NCBI GenBank assembly: GCA_961205875.1
Contig: OY540812.1
Span: 35,473,098-35,537,097 of the forward strand
Length of the DNA stretch: 64,000 bases
Source: Sialis fuliginosa
Lineage: Eukaryota > Arthropoda > Insecta > Megaloptera > Sialidae
Direction of reading: 5' to 3'
Below are positions 19,835-32,440 of this stretch, one piece after another. How positions within the stretch are numbered: position 1 is the first letter of the stretch; each line of letters begins with the position of its first letter. The notes beneath the pieces are model-generated. The model had not been told where the DNA came from. It did not search any database and saw only the letters and a list, made by a program, of their open reading frames with translations. The translations under genes and the position numbers were made by a program.

Positions 19835-20035
19835 CCTAGATACGAACCCTTACCTCACCGACCTTACTCGCCGGACCTCTCACCCACTGATTATCACTTT
19901 TTCAAGAACCTCGACAACTTCCTAAAGGCAGATAGTTCAATAATCAAGCAGATGCCAAAAATACCTTCAACCAATGTATTGCTTCCAGAACTCCCGAGTT
20001 TTACGTTAGCGGCATAAACAAACTTGTTTGTAATT
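19835..20035 (+). pseudogene. mariner transposase relic, C-terminal part
   Basis: The frame reads RYEPLPHRPYSPDLSP, then TDYHFFKNLDNFL, matching the mariner block that carries the third catalytic Asp (YSPDL-x-P-x-DYH). The family normally has about 345 residues. Here only the end is kept, continuing the half at 18085-18312. It decays into a non-matching tail and a stop near 20015. Confidence 0.85.
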
Positions 20036-21389
20036 AGGAAAAGTGTATCGAATCCAATGGCTCTTATTTCGATTAAGTAGCTTAATTATATTTTGAAATA
20101 TATAAGTTTAAAGTTCATAATAAAAAACGTGCATTATTTTTGCAACAACCTAATAAATAATATCGGTATGGAGAACCATACATGACTTCCATGTTCTTTA
20201 ATATATTTTAAAATAATTTTTAATATATGAGAAATTTCAATGGGATTTATCAGAAATAAAACTCACCTTTGTATAAACAATGTCCTAATGTCAAAAACAT
20301 AATACACATTCGTAGAATAACTAATTTGACAATTTGAATTTAGTTGCATTTGTTTCCAAGGCAACATAAATTAATGACATATTAATTTGTATTTAAAATT
20401 CAAATTTTGAGGGTGGTTTTTACTCCTTCAATAGCTGTATAGGCACGTACAAATAGTAAATGTTCATAAGGTTCAATTGAACTACAAATGTACCAAGTCT
20501 TATCAAAATTAGTGAAATAATACTCGCAACGTTCACTTTTTAAACGAAAATAGTTACAAAATTTCGAATATATCTAATACCCCTAATCCGATTAGCACCA
20601 AAATCAATAGGTTTGGAGTACTCACTGAGACAAACATTTTCCCAAAAAAAATTCAGATCGGTACATTTTTACATTAGTTATCGTGAACGAAAGAAAATTC
20701 TACATTCAGAATCTGTCATTATCTCGGACACGATTTTTCGATGGTATTACAATACTTCCATTTCTTTCAGAACATGGAAATAAAAATGACACGGTTGATT
20801 GTCTGGCAAAAAAGCGATTACAGAAAATCTAAAAAAAATTTGTCCTTTAACGATTTACGTTAAATTTACTTTTCGCGCATTTTTTATACTTTTTGAAAAT
20901 TATTCTAAAAACTGGTATTTATTCTAATTATACAGAATAATGAAAATCAATTTTAAATTTATTGTCTTATGCATAAACGGTACAACTACATAGTTTTTAA
21001 AAGTAACATTGACATTTATAAAAAATAGAATTATGTTACCTACTATATTTATTTAAATAAATTTTTACGAAAGATAATATTTCGAGTTTATACTGAATTT
21101 CATTATAAATTTTATGCAAATATTTTCCTATACAAAAATGGACTCCACTTGATGTTTGAAGTAGTCATAGGAAAAATCATAATGTTATGCAGACAAATTT
21201 TAAATGTATTTTTAAATCAAATCAACATAATTGTTATTCTATCAAATTACTGGTATTGGATTTTGAAGGTTCTGATATAAATTATACTGATTTTAAGAAT
21301 AAGATGATTATTATTGTTACTTTTTCCTTGTTTCCATTAAATTTTATATGCTCATTAGAGTGGGCGAATATCCAATTATGAATTAAAAA
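20036..21389. other. Long AT-rich stretch without recognised features
   Basis: Only short frames are present (for example 21187-21381, 64 codons, hydrophobic, unmatched). No inverted-repeat pair or tail was found. Confidence 0.45.
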
Positions 21390-21580
21390 AACATCTGCCA
21401 AGTAAATGCACAGTGCTTCCTCGTGCAAAATTCACGAAAGATAGTTAATTATTAAACAATTTAAATAAAAACCGACAGTGTTCAGATAAATTACCTGGCA
21501 TTGGTAAACCACTTAAAAAATATTAGTTCGAAATTTATCTTTAGACGCACCTGATTATTTTTTGACAATTTCAACAGGGC
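21390..21580 (+). repeat. Segment duplicated at 56590-56810
   Basis: AAATGCACAGTGCTTCCTCG, AAAGATAGTTAATTATT and TAGTTCGAAATTTATCTTTA recur in the same order and orientation at 56601-56765. Both copies lie near members of the same Helitron family. It is non-coding. Confidence 0.7.
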
Positions 21581-21582
21581 CG

Positions 21583-21768
21583 TAACTAGAGGCTTGGGGG
21601 CCCCGGGGCAAGAGATGACTCTGTATATGCAAAAATAAAAATTGGGTACTTTTTTTTTATCCTAAAATTTTACACTTATTACTAATATTGATTTCAATGA
21701 CATTTTTTTTCGTTGCTAATTTGAAATTTTACACATTACTAATTTTAATAAATAATAGATAAGTTTAC
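21583..21768 (+). mobile_element. One end of a hAT-type element
   Basis: CAGGGCCGTAACTAGAGGCT is a typical hAT terminus. No partner end is seen, because the TIR element at 21769 interrupts or truncates it. Confidence 0.4.
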
Positions 21769-22149
21769 AATTGAGGGGTTTGCAGCAACAACGAGTTAAC
21801 TCCATTTTTAGGCCAAACAGAGTTAACAACCGTTTCTTGGGGGAAAAAATCATTCTTTCGTTTGGTTCAACAAAGAGTTACCTACCGTTGATAGTTCTCA
21901 AGGTATTCGCTAGAAATGGAGTTAACTCCAGGAGCCGACTCATTTTTTGGGTTTAGAATTTAGTTAGTACACTCGTTACTGTGTTCTTTCTTGAAATAAA
22001 TCAATTTTCTTGAAAATTGTTCTTATTCAATGCTTACCTACTTTAAAAAGAAAATAATTCTCAACTATTTGGGCCAAAAAGGAGAACTCCAGAATAAAAT
22101 TGACTCTAGAATTGCGAATTTGACGAATTTCTCAATGGAATTTGGCCAA
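21769..22149 (-). mobile_element. Truncated, inverted second copy of the 1825-3286 element
   Basis: It starts with TTGAGGGGTTTGCAGCAACA and runs collinear (reverse complement) with 2343 down to 1975, without the TTAA element. It preserves the empty site that defines the nested insertion at 2347-3244. The far end is missing. Confidence 0.8.
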
Positions 22150-22370
22150 TTCAATCTATAGTCTGTTTCGTTTAAGATTGCAGCGGTAGCTAACATAGGA
22201 AGCATAACACTCGCTTCTGATTGGGTAAAACGCCAGGCAGATTTACAATAACACAATTTTCATTGGCGCAATATACCTATCATCTTGCCTTTGAAATAAA
22301 TGCAATTAAATTCAAATTGTCAGATTAGTTATTCTAAAAATGTTGGGGTCGTGAGTTACATTTTTGGTTT

Positions 22371-22940
22371 ACGCGCGAATAATATGTCCTGTATAACATA
22401 TATTTCGATATTTTATAAACTATACGACCAAATTGGATGCTGTAAAGGGCAAATTATATCTACATTAAGTGCTTATGACGATGAAATCATTTATTTCGAT
22501 ATGGATAAATGTTTTGCAGGTAATAAGTCCATGTAAACAAAACCCAAATATTTTATGTTTTCTTTGTAACATAAAAGCAGTCATTGTGGCTAAAATATAA
22601 AAGTTAGACATATGGTGTCGCGGACTTAATTGAAGAACTTTTGATTCTACACAATTCTTTATTACATTATTTTGTTCTATATTGAACGGTTTAGGCAGCG
22701 TATTACAAAACAGCGCGCCGACGGCAAAAAATTTTCCGACTTGATTTACTATTATTGTCACTGCTTTGTTGTTATGTTACCTAACGTAAAAAAATATAGC
22801 CTATAACCTGGCCAGAGAACGTACCTATGAATTAAAAAATACAAAACGTAAATCGGATAAGTGGTTCTCGAGTGATAAGGTAACTAACGGACAGACAGAC
22901 AGACAGACAGAGAGACGTTGAGCTTTATATATATTAAGGA
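22371..22940 (-). mobile_element. Helitron copy, 3-prime truncated
   Basis: On the minus strand it starts with TC after a host A (TCCTTAATATATATAAAGCT), has the TCTG microsatellite and shares sequence with 55698-56575 and 57251-58170 up to the ATTATTCGCGCG motif. The CTAG end is not present. It contains the cargo frame at 22465-22761. Confidence 0.75.
22465..22761 (-). CDS. Helitron cargo frame, 98 codons
   Basis: An open frame of 98 codons differs from the copy at 57470-57766 at only three residues and is broken by a TAA in the copy at about 55870-56190. It begins at an alternative start codon, with no ATG before the upstream stop. It contains PFNIEQNNVIKNC and HHMSNFYIL. I do not recognise it. 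It may be a captured host exon or a remnant of a Helitron protein. The mobile context is certain. That it is translated is not. Confidence 0.4.
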   Translation of the reverse strand: MTIIVNQVGKFFAVGALFCNTLPKPFNIEQNNVIKNCVESKVLQLSPRHHMSNFYILATMTAFMLQRKHKIFGFCLHGLITCKTFIHIEINDFIVIST

Positions 22941-24386
22941 TATATGTATAATATGTATGTCTTTATTTATATACACATATTATATACTAGAGCTACATAA
23001 GTGTTATTTGAGTTGCATATCCACATACAAATCTACTATATATAACGAAGTGTCCTCACTGACTGATAATCATTTTTTTGACCATTTCCACTCATCGGAG
23101 AAACTTGAAATTTGGTATATACATTCCTTGGGGGTAAAAAATAACAACTAGTGGGCCTTTTTTGAAAAAGTTTATAAATGGGGTAACAAGGGGCCCCCAA
23201 TTTTTCAAAAAAAAAGTTAGAATTTTTTTATTATTTTTTTTATATTCCTTGGGCGATATAATGTAAGGTTCAAATTTCAGATTTAAAAAAAAAGAAAAAA
23301 AAAGGAAAAAAAAAGTTTTGATGTAAAAAAGTATCAAAACGAAAACCGATATTAGATTTTTTTAATTTTTTTCAAATACTTTGGTTAATTGGCAACCATA
23401 AACCCGTGTCTGATTTTTGAAAAAGGTATGTTAAAGAGGAGAAAATAAACAAAATACGTTTACATATAATGCGCTTTAAGCATTTACTAAATTAATTGCA
23501 AATGTCGTAACTATGGATACATTATATTTTATTGATTATTTTAAAAAAATTTAAATGTCAGTGGCCATTTAAAATTTTGAAGTGAACAATAAAATATAAC
23601 AAAAAAGAAATATAAAGAACATAACGAATGAAAAAATATGCACAACTCTAATGTAATATATAATTAAAATTTTCATAAATAAATTTGACAAAAAAATTGA
23701 AGACAAACAATTACAGCATTCGGACACAATTCGACCAACATTCGGCGATAGATATGTGTTCCCGGTACAAATAAAAATTAAGTATATAATGACATTTTTT
23801 TAATCTTAAGTCATTGAATTATCAATATTTTTACTTTCATAGGTATAGGTATTTTATTATATTTATTTGTAATCATAAATATCAGAAGAATTTATATAAT
23901 TTCAAATTAACATTGTAATTTTAAATGATATTATTTTAATTGTTGTTTGAAACTGTATATCTGTCATCTTTACCCAATGTATTCATACTAACCTAAAATG
24001 TACATTTACAAAATTAAAACAAGATGTTGATTTATTGCAAATTGTTACGAAAGCTTCATTCAATTGACAAGACCTATATTTGATTGTAATTAATTAATTA
24101 ATTGTACAAAGGGTGTACGAGTATCTACAAGAGCTAATAATGTATTTATATAGACACATTGATGAATTTTTGAAAGACACGAGCAGAAAAACCAAAAATG
24201 AAATTATTTTTAATATTCATAAAATGTTCAAATCATGTAAGTACATGATGTAATACAATACATGTACCAGAAGTCATAAAATAATTTTTTGTCGTTGTCA
24301 TATCAGAAACAAATGTCATAATATGTATTTAGTATGCAATATATTTTCATACGACAAGAGTTGAAAACGCATCGTAAACAAATATA
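22941..24386. other. AT-rich stretch with a dispersed-repeat patch
   Basis: Around 23080-23340 lies sequence of the type AAACTTGAAATTTGGTATAT with homopolymer runs, similar in style to the repeat at 39556. No gene or repeat boundary could be defined. Confidence 0.4.
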
Positions 24387-24675
24387 CAGGTAATCCTCGA
24401 CTTATAATTGTCTTTGTCTCTTTCTTACATGCACATATTACATAAATGAAACAAACAGTTCCGGGAATTTCCCAAAAATGTAATTTATTATTATTTATGT
24501 AGATATTTTTGGGAACCCGCAACTGTTTGTTATGTATAGAAAATGCGATTCGCTTCACATCAAGGAAAACGTCCAAAGCAAAAATATGTACATATTGTAC
24601 GTGTTAACTTACAACTTATTCTATTTACGATCGATGTTTAGAAACCTATCTCGGTTGTAAGTCGAGGAATACCTG
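24387..24675. mobile_element. TA-flanked MITE, pogo/mariner type
   Basis: CAGGTAATCCTCGACTTATA at the left and CAGGTATTCCTCGACTTACA (minus strand) at the right are flanked by TA (24385-24386 and 24676-24677). The centre has a further inverted pair around TTCCCAAAAATG. It is non-coding. Confidence 0.85.
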
Positions 24676-24677
24676 TA

Positions 24678-25819
24678 CTACGATATATAACGTATGTCTT
24701 ATCAGTTTAAGCGTAAAAAATATCAAAGTTAATATTCAATGTTTTTAAATGCTGCGAGAAGTTCAAACATGCTTGACTGATTTAAATTTACTTTTTTCCT
24801 TATTTTATATATTACTTACAAAATAACCAAGACGTTCCATTAAAATTTCAGGATTTGTGAAGTGTTCTGTCGTAGGAAAAGTTTAGGAAGCACTGTTCTA
24901 CATCATACTTCAATATCAACCAAATTGAGTTATTGAGGGTAAAAAATATATTGAAAAAACCTCATAGAGAAACCATATTTAGTTTGTGCAATAAAGTTTT
25001 AACAGGTACGATTTTTCTAAAATATCTTAAAATTAATAAAATTAAAATTGATAAAAGCCCAGCTCTAATGAATAAATAAGAAAGCACTCCGTCACAGCAC
25101 TATATTATTCCGTCGCGGGAAAGTACCTACCATATAGGCCAGTCAGGATCCACTCAGGGCTAGCTACGTCACTGGTTACGATACTATATTATTGTTGGTT
25201 ACGATATTTCATAAAACAGATATCGGTGCTTAGAATACATTGTCTGGAGGAATACGATAAAAGTTTTAACAGATTTTTTAGCGGAAAAGAGAATTTTGTC
25301 GCTTATATATGAGATTTTTAGAATCGATAACTCAATTTCGCAAAAAGTGTATCTTACGATACTTTGCCTTGGAGGGGACGATATAGAAATAATTTAACCA
25401 GGTATGTTATAATTTAGGTATATAAAAACATAGTACCTAGCCATGGAATACGGAATTTTATAATTTACGGTTTCAATATTTTATTTTATTAATTTAGGTT
25501 ACTATGATTATGTCTCTTTAAAATATTTTGTCGAACAATTAAATGATTTTTGACACATATTAACAATTAAATATTTTGAAATGCCTATATTGATTGAAAA
25601 TTTAAATATGAAGAAACATTTCACTTCTATGAAAGGTAAAATATCGAAATTAATTATTAGGTTTGGTGTACATTTTTCGAAACACAATTTTTCGAATCAC
25701 AATTTTTTTAATCAAAATTCTTCGAATGAACAATTTTTCGAAAAATTTAAGTTTTATTGTTCAAATTTTAATTAGTTAATAAAATATTAAGTAAAGTAAT
25801 ATTTGGACATTTTACGATA
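24678..25819. other. AT-rich stretch without recognised genes
   Basis: A 64-codon frame at 25581-25775 contains an AT-driven run of short repeats (NFSNHNFFNQNSSN) and looks like chance coding of a TTCGAA-type repeat. Nothing else was seen. Confidence 0.4.
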
Positions 25820-26774
25820 TCCATACTAATATTATAAATGCGAAAGTGTGTTTGTCTGTCTGTTTTCTGTTTGTTACCTTTTCACGGCTAAACCGCTTTA
25901 CCGATTTTGATGAAATTTGGCAGTGAGATAGCTTGCATCCCGAGAACGGACATAGGCTATTTCGTATCTTAAAAATTCAACCCCTAAGAAATTGCAAGGG
26001 GGTGGAAAATTTTTAATTTTTTTTTAGTAATTATTATTTTACCCCCCGATACATATGAAGGGTTGTAAGTGGTTTTATTTGATCCGGTGGGAAAAATACC
26101 ACGGGGGCGTAGGTTTTAGGGGGCAAATCAACCCTCTATCTCGCATAGGAGCCGAGATATTTACGATTTTGTATAATGAAAGAAAACTAAAAATAAGAAA
26201 AATTTAATATTTTACCCCCTGTCACATATGAAGAGTTGTAATTGATTACATTCGATCTGGCGGGCAAAAATACTACGGAAGAGGGATTATTAGGGGGACA
26301 AAACAACCCCTTATCTTACATAGGAGTCGCGACTTCTATTATAAATGCGAAAGTGTATCTCTCAGTCTGTCTATTTGTTACCTGTTCACGACTAAACTGC
26401 TTTACCGATTTTGATGAAATTTGGCAGTGAGATGGCTTACATCCCGAGGACGGATTAAGGCTATTTCGTATCTCGAAAATTCAACCTCTAAGTAATTGAA
26501 AGGGGGAGGAAAATTTTTAATTTTTTTTAGTAATTAATATTTTACCCGTTACATATGAAGGGTTGTAAGTGGTTTTATTCGATCCAGCGGGAAAAATACC
26601 ACGGGGGCGGGGGTTTTAAGGCGGAAAAACCCCTCTATCTCGCATAGGAGCCGAGACATTTACGATTTTGTATAATTGAAGAAAACTAAAAATAAGATAA
26701 ATTTAATATTTGACCCCCTGTCACATATGAAGGGTTTCGAAATCCACGCGAGCGAAGTCGCGGGTAGCAGCTAG
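25820..26774 (+). mobile_element. Helitron (Lep1-type) with an internal tandem duplication
   Basis: It starts TCCATACTAATATTATAAAT after A and ends GCAGCTAG before T, as at 4715-5238. From about 26333 a second head (ATTATAAATGCGAAAGTGTA) begins and the following 430 bp repeat the first half, including the ACCACGGGGGCG and CGCATAGGAGCCGAGA blocks. The first copy lacks its CTAG hairpin. The unit therefore has two 5-prime-like heads and one 3-prime end. It is non-coding. Confidence 0.85.
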
Positions 26775-27011
26775 TAATATATATGGGGCTTTCCACGCCA
26801 AATCATAAAGGACGTGACCTCGACTATTTTTGATTTTCCTGATTTTTTGATATCATTTAGAACATATCCAAAGTAGCTTCTATGATTTTTTTCAGATTTT
26901 TATTTTAACCCCCCTAAAAGTTACGGGGACTTAAAAAAATTTGAAATTTTTCGAACAACATTTTTCAAATGCCTGGAACTCTGCGAAAAATTGGGTACAT
27001 TAATATCTAAT
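26775..27011. other. Spacer, probable dispersed repeat
   Basis: GGGGCTTTCCACGCCAAATC and the CCCCCCTAAAAGTTACGGGG patch look repeat-derived, but no second copy is in the window. Confidence 0.35.
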
Positions 27012-28017
27012 TACTGGACTAAATACCGTATCTGATATTTGACTCTATAAAGGTAAGTACTATATTATCAGGGACTTTATCAACAAGCGCGCGAATTAGG
27101 TAAATATATTTTGTAATTTTATTTTTTATATAATCAACTTGGTGTTTCCAATTAAGATCTTTGTCAAGATATATGCCAAGGAAGCGTATTGGTTGATTGA
27201 GATTAGTAAATATTTCATTATTGATATTTATGTTTGTGATATTTTCTCCGTACTCTCCAAATTTTAACAACTGAGTCTTTTTTAGATTTAGTTCTAAGCT
27301 ATTTTCATCAAACCATTGTATCAGTTTGTCAACTGAGTGATTTATTTATGTATTAATGTTGTTAGCGTTTTTAGCTTTGTAAATTATTGTTATGTCATCT
27401 GCATAAAGAAAGATATTTTTAGAAATTTGAGTGATATCATTTATAAAAATATTAAATAATAATGGTCCAAAAACTGAGCCTTGTGGCACACCACGTTGAA
27501 TATTTTTTATTTCAGAATAGGTATAATTATCATCATTGGATCTTGGCTTCTGGGTGTAAGCCGCGTTGGTTTGGTCTGCAATGTGTGGCGAAACGTTGGC
27601 CGATAAAACGACCAAAACGGCGCGGCTTACACCCAGAAGCCAAGATCCATATCAAGATCACCGCGGAAGCCTCAAGACTTGTAATTATCATCATTCTTCG
27701 AGTTGTTAATTTTAACGTACTATGTTCTATTGTTCAAATACGAGTCAAAAAGCCTAAGTGGAGTACCTCTGATTCCATATCCCTCGAGTTTTAGATGTAA
27801 TAAATTATAATGTACACTATTAAATGCCTTAGACATGTCAAAAAATATTGCTACGCAGAGATCTTTAGACTGCCAATTGGGCATTACTTCAGTTATTAAT
27901 TTAAAAAGTGCTAAATTTATTGAACATCCGTTTTTGAAACCATGCTGTGAGTCAGAAATAATGTTATATAAACCGAGTCTAAAGTGCAATACTACTTTCT
28001 CCAACGTAGAACCCTAG
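27012..28017 (-). pseudogene. Jockey-type LINE reverse transcriptase relic
   Basis: On the minus strand, in order: SDSQHGFKNGCSINLALF, FFDMSKAFNSVHYNLLHLKL with the first catalytic Asp, GVPQGSVFGPLLFNIFIND, FLYADDITIIY (the YADD active site) and the thumb-side block FLGIYLDKDLNWKHQVDYI. These are reverse-transcriptase blocks of jockey-like LINEs. The frame is broken by stops and by the 144-bp insertion at 27538-27681. No endonuclease, tail or target duplication is visible. The LINE at 62352-64000 is related. Confidence 0.9.
27538..27681 (+). mobile_element. Short retroposon-like insertion with a hairpin; perfect 14-bp target duplication
   Basis: It is flanked by TAATTATCATCATT on both sides (27524-27537 and 27682-27695). 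The right part (CGAAACGTTGGCCGATAA through CAAGATCACCGCGGAAGCC and CTCAAGACTT) matches the insertion at 62631-62757. The left 39 bp (27538-27576) are an inverted copy of 27610-27648, with 28 bp perfect, so the insert folds into a hairpin. A 12-14-bp target duplication in both copies indicates target-primed retroposition rather than DNA transposition. Confidence 0.8.
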
Positions 28018-30452
28018 CTTTTATGTATAGTGGCTGCTTCAGCTTGAACCATCGGGAACTGACTTCGACGAACTTGCAAATTTGAGGATTTATACCTCTT
28101 CACAGTGTATGTCATTGGGTCTAATGAAGTGCAGTTTTACTGTAGTCGTCTTCGATGACAGCTCAATGAAGTGACTACTTGAGCTCTTTTAGACTTTCCA
28201 ATGTTTACATCGTCGAAATGCAACCATACACGAAGTGGTCTTCGTTCGCCAGTTGTTTTATTAATTACAAAATCGGTAACAGTAAGTTTGCCAGTAGATC
28301 CGTTGACTAAGCCATCAGATGTATCCACATTCACCGTAATCATGTATTTTGCTCCAATTTTCAGCGTGATGAGTTTAGCAACGCCATAAGTTTGTTGTGT
28401 CGATAATTTCACTACAGTTTCTAAAGCTTTTGTTAGTCAAATTAGATTCGCCTGAATTCATCATCGACAAAACTGTATTATTATAATCATCAACTTCACG
28501 ATTACTTGTGTATAAATGGACAGCGCCATTAGTTGCATCCGGCAACGTTAGGCTGCTGAAGCATCGATTTTGCATCAAACTAATATCGTCCTTTGTCATT
28601 ATGCCATTAGCCATATTATTTAAAGCGGTGGCAAAAGCAACATCGTTTCTTTGACGCATTATTTCATGAAGTTCTGTTAAAATAAATAAATCCCACAGAG
28701 GCGTGCCTGCTAGATCTGCTAAAGGGTTTCGTGCATTAGCTTGATATACCCAATTATCGACCGCCAGTCGGCGATAATTGTCTTAAATCTCCAACAACTA
28801 CGACAGGAATACTAGATTGGATGAGTGGAATATTTGTTGTAATCGACGGTTTACTTGGCGGAATGTTCTAGACCCTAGCATGAAAATTTCATCTATTATA
28901 ATAATGCGCAGTGTATTAGCTACACTCGGCGATAACTCTGGTCAGATACTACCTGCTTGAGAAACTGGTAGACACAGTGCGCTATGTATTGTTTGGCCAC
29001 CTATCCCAAACGCAGCTTTGCCGATGAGTGCTATCAAAAGAATTTTCTCTGTTAAAATGCAGTGTTAGACATTGTGTACACGCCGAGATAATCTCTGTAA
29101 CAGAAACTGTAGCATTCGACTCGAACGCTAAAGCTACTATCGCTGATTCTAACCGAATCATTCGAAAATATGTCACTAATTTTGGTGGCAAAATTATGCA
29201 CAAAATAATAGTTTGTAAAGGCACTTACCTCGTTCGATGTATCCAACAGCATGAGATATTAATTGGGGAAAGGAAAAAATGGGGTTCAAAGGTTTAATAC
29301 CTATTCGTCGGTTTCACTCTTACTCGGCTCGGTACTTCTCCAAACTATTTGATTCAAATTATTTATAAATACTTCACATATAATACACAAATAACAAATG
29401 CACGAAAAGTGCGTAGCGGTTTTAGCCTAGCACAAACACACACAGCTAACACTAATGAAACGATCTCTAGTGGTTTAATCAACTATTTTATATTTTGCGG
29501 AAAACCCGAAAAACTATTTTCCCACAGACGGGATTAACATCGATTTTTCTGCGGGAAAACGTAAAGCACGTTTTTTTTCTAGGCGGGTTTAACTACTTAT
29601 TGTGACTAGTTCTAAAAATCGGTGCAAGCGCCTTGCGTTACATAGACGGTAAAAACGAGAATTAAACAGTGGCGCCAACACATGGTACATAGCTTTTATC
29701 AAAACGCTTTTGCCTACACCAGCCCCACTACTAATAAACAAATAAAAAGGAGAATGAGAAGAAAATTGATGATAAATGTGTAGTAGGATATCTCTTTGGT
29801 CATGATTCAATTTCCTTGTCAACTCTAAAAATTCTCCTTCGGATAGCTTGCTGTGGTGGTTGCGCTATAAATGTAAAGGGATCGTCGCACTGCTGTGGTC
29901 TTGGATTCCCTCTAGGAATTAAATCATCTGCAACGTCTCCAATCTGGGTTTCAAATTTGTATTCATCAAATACTTGTCTGTTCATTCCTCTAACTTCTTC
30001 TGTGATTAACTCCGCATTTCTAAAATCTATTAACAGTCTTTCAAACATTTCAGGTCCGCCTAATTTATTGAATTGTATACTTTCTATTTTTATTTTATCT
30101 TTGTTCTCCTCAAACTTATTCTTGATATCTATATTAGTATTAAGTAGTTCTGATTCCTCACCATACCAAGGAACATAAAGCATTAGTTGTTCTCTATAGA
30201 AATTCAGGATCGTCAATGTAACTATAGCGACGAAAACCTATATTGTCTTGTAAGGGGATCCATTTATCACCCAATGGATCAATCACTTGAGAGTCAATTT
30301 CAATGCCATGGTCAATATTATCATTATTAGTTAGATTAGAATTGAAGATCGATTTTTAGGAAAAGTGTAATATGCCGTAAAATAAGAAAGTAATGACAGA
30401 GGTCGTTTTGTATAATAATCAATGATACCTTTTTAAAAAACATCGGATGAGT

Positions 30453-31012
30453 TAGGGATGGGCACGTGAAAAAAATATATCGATAAATATCGAATCGATA
30501 CTTTTAAGCTGTATCGATTATTATCGAGTAAAAAATATCGATATATCGTTATATCGATATATCAACATTTTTTGTAAAGGTGCCTTTTCATGTGACGTTA
30601 GACAAATCTAGTCACGTGACCGATTTTAAATTTTTGAATTTTAGCTGTCAACTACTGTTCGACGTTTAAAAGTATACGCAAACATACCATAGACAAACCT
30701 GACAAAGTGTTTTTAATCTTTTTAAGATCGGATTCATGCAACGCTTGCATTGACTATTGGTAAATTGGCACTACGCGATTTCGTGGCTAAAAATATAATT
30801 AGCATTTTGAACTATTCCAAGGATAGCAAGAATAGTACGGAGTGACACTTACCAATTATACTAAATTGAATTAAAAATATATCGAATTCGATACTCGTAA
30901 ATAAATATCGATTTATCGATTTATGACAATTAAAAATATCGACGATATTTATCGATTATTTTATAAAAAAATATCGATATTTTGATATATCGATTATTTT
31001 TGCCCAACCCTA
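30453..31012. mobile_element. hAT MITE in the Helitron relic
   Basis: Termini TAGGGATGGGCA and (minus strand) TAGGGTTGGGCA are flanked by perfect 8-bp duplications GGATGAGT (30445-30452 and 31013-31020). The interior is dominated at both sides by ATATCGATA repeats and has no coding sequence. Confidence 0.92.
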
Positions 31013-32229
31013 GGATGAGTCTGTATCAAGATTTTGTAGTTCGCGGTAACTCTTTAAAATATGTACTCACTCGTGGGGCAAACTTGTATTAATGTAAATT
31101 TCTGCTTCACTAGTATGTGCCAGAGAAAGGCCGGCCAGAACATAGATTGATTCTTGAGCTGAAATTTCGCTAGAATTTAAAAAACACTTGCCACCGCGTG
31201 TCAAGATTCTTTTACGCTTTTGTTACCTTTTTTAGATTCCTCTAAAGCTGCGCGCAAAAGACGCGACATTCCTCTGTCAGCCTTATTAATGTAATCAAAT
31301 ACATATATTGCGCACGCATAAGGATCCAAAATAAATTTTAAGTTCATATTTGCTCTATGTAATATTAAAATTTTGTGGCAGTACGAATTCATATAAACAT
31401 CTATTGGACCACGTTTGAGAGGAACTTTATGTCGCGTTAAAGTACATCTAACCGCCAAAATATAATCTTAAAATCAATATTGAGCCAATCCAAAAACTGC
31501 AAAAGAATATATTTCAGGAATATTTTGCATCTTTTCTTGAATAAACTTCGCTGTTTCTCTTGCTTTCTTATACGACACATGGTACTTTAGTTCTGTAAGC
31601 ACTTCAGTGCTATCCATAGGAAAGAATGGTATTCCAAAACGACATAATCGATCTTTTGGTCTATTTCGTCCATGTTTATAGCAGAATTTGCATTTTAATT
31701 CAACTGTGATAACATTGCCATCATTTCTTGAGCGTGGCAGGGTCCTAACCATATTGTTAACTTGCACAGGGACATTGATAACATTTCCAGATAAACCATG
31801 CTGAAAGCCCAATCCTTTTCCTTTGCGAATTATTTTTAAAAACATATGACGAGAACTTACTAACCTTTCCTCCATTAGAGTTAACTTTTAAAATATCAGG
31901 AATGACCGAAAACTGTAGCCCATTTGCTATGGCCAACCGCGGTATACGCCCTTGGGAAATATTCATAGCAAAATTGTCCGTGATTATCATTAGAAGACAA
32001 ACCTTTGACACAAAATCGTCTCTATATTTAGTGGAAATAGTAAATTTTAAAAGCTTTCTAATTGGGTTTTATGCCATAGCCTACCACAGCAAGAACAAGG
32101 ACTAGTGTATCCATCTTTGATATTAGTAAGGTACCTATAAGCGACATATTCCCATTTTCAATATGTTTTGAACGTGTGACTTCCCAAGCTCTAGTATTTC
32201 TTGCTTGTTCTGTTATTTTATATTTGGGA

Positions 32230-32440
32230 TCTAGTCGAGCTGTATGATGCGCCTCAGTATTACGCTGTTGTTCGGTCAGTCTATACTCTGGATCCAGCCG
32301 AGCTGTATGATGCGTCTCAGTATTATGCTGTTGTTCGACCAGCCTAAACTCAGAATCCAGCTGAGCTGTACGAAACGCTTTAGTATTACGCTTCTGTTCA
32401 AGTTGACTTTGATCAGGGTTAAGTCTTTTACTTCGTCTTA
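32230..32440 (-). repeat. Coding tandem repeat, 63-bp unit
   Basis: On the minus strand three and a half units of 21 residues are seen, of the type HNTETHHTARLDPEYR plus LTEQQ. They belong to the N-terminal region of the Helitron protein, where short repeats of this type are common in insect copies. Confidence 0.75.

Noticed and set aside
29028..29297. Plus-strand 89-codon frame as a gene
   Set aside because: It is opposite the Helitron helicase relic and mirrors minus-strand frames over the same bases.
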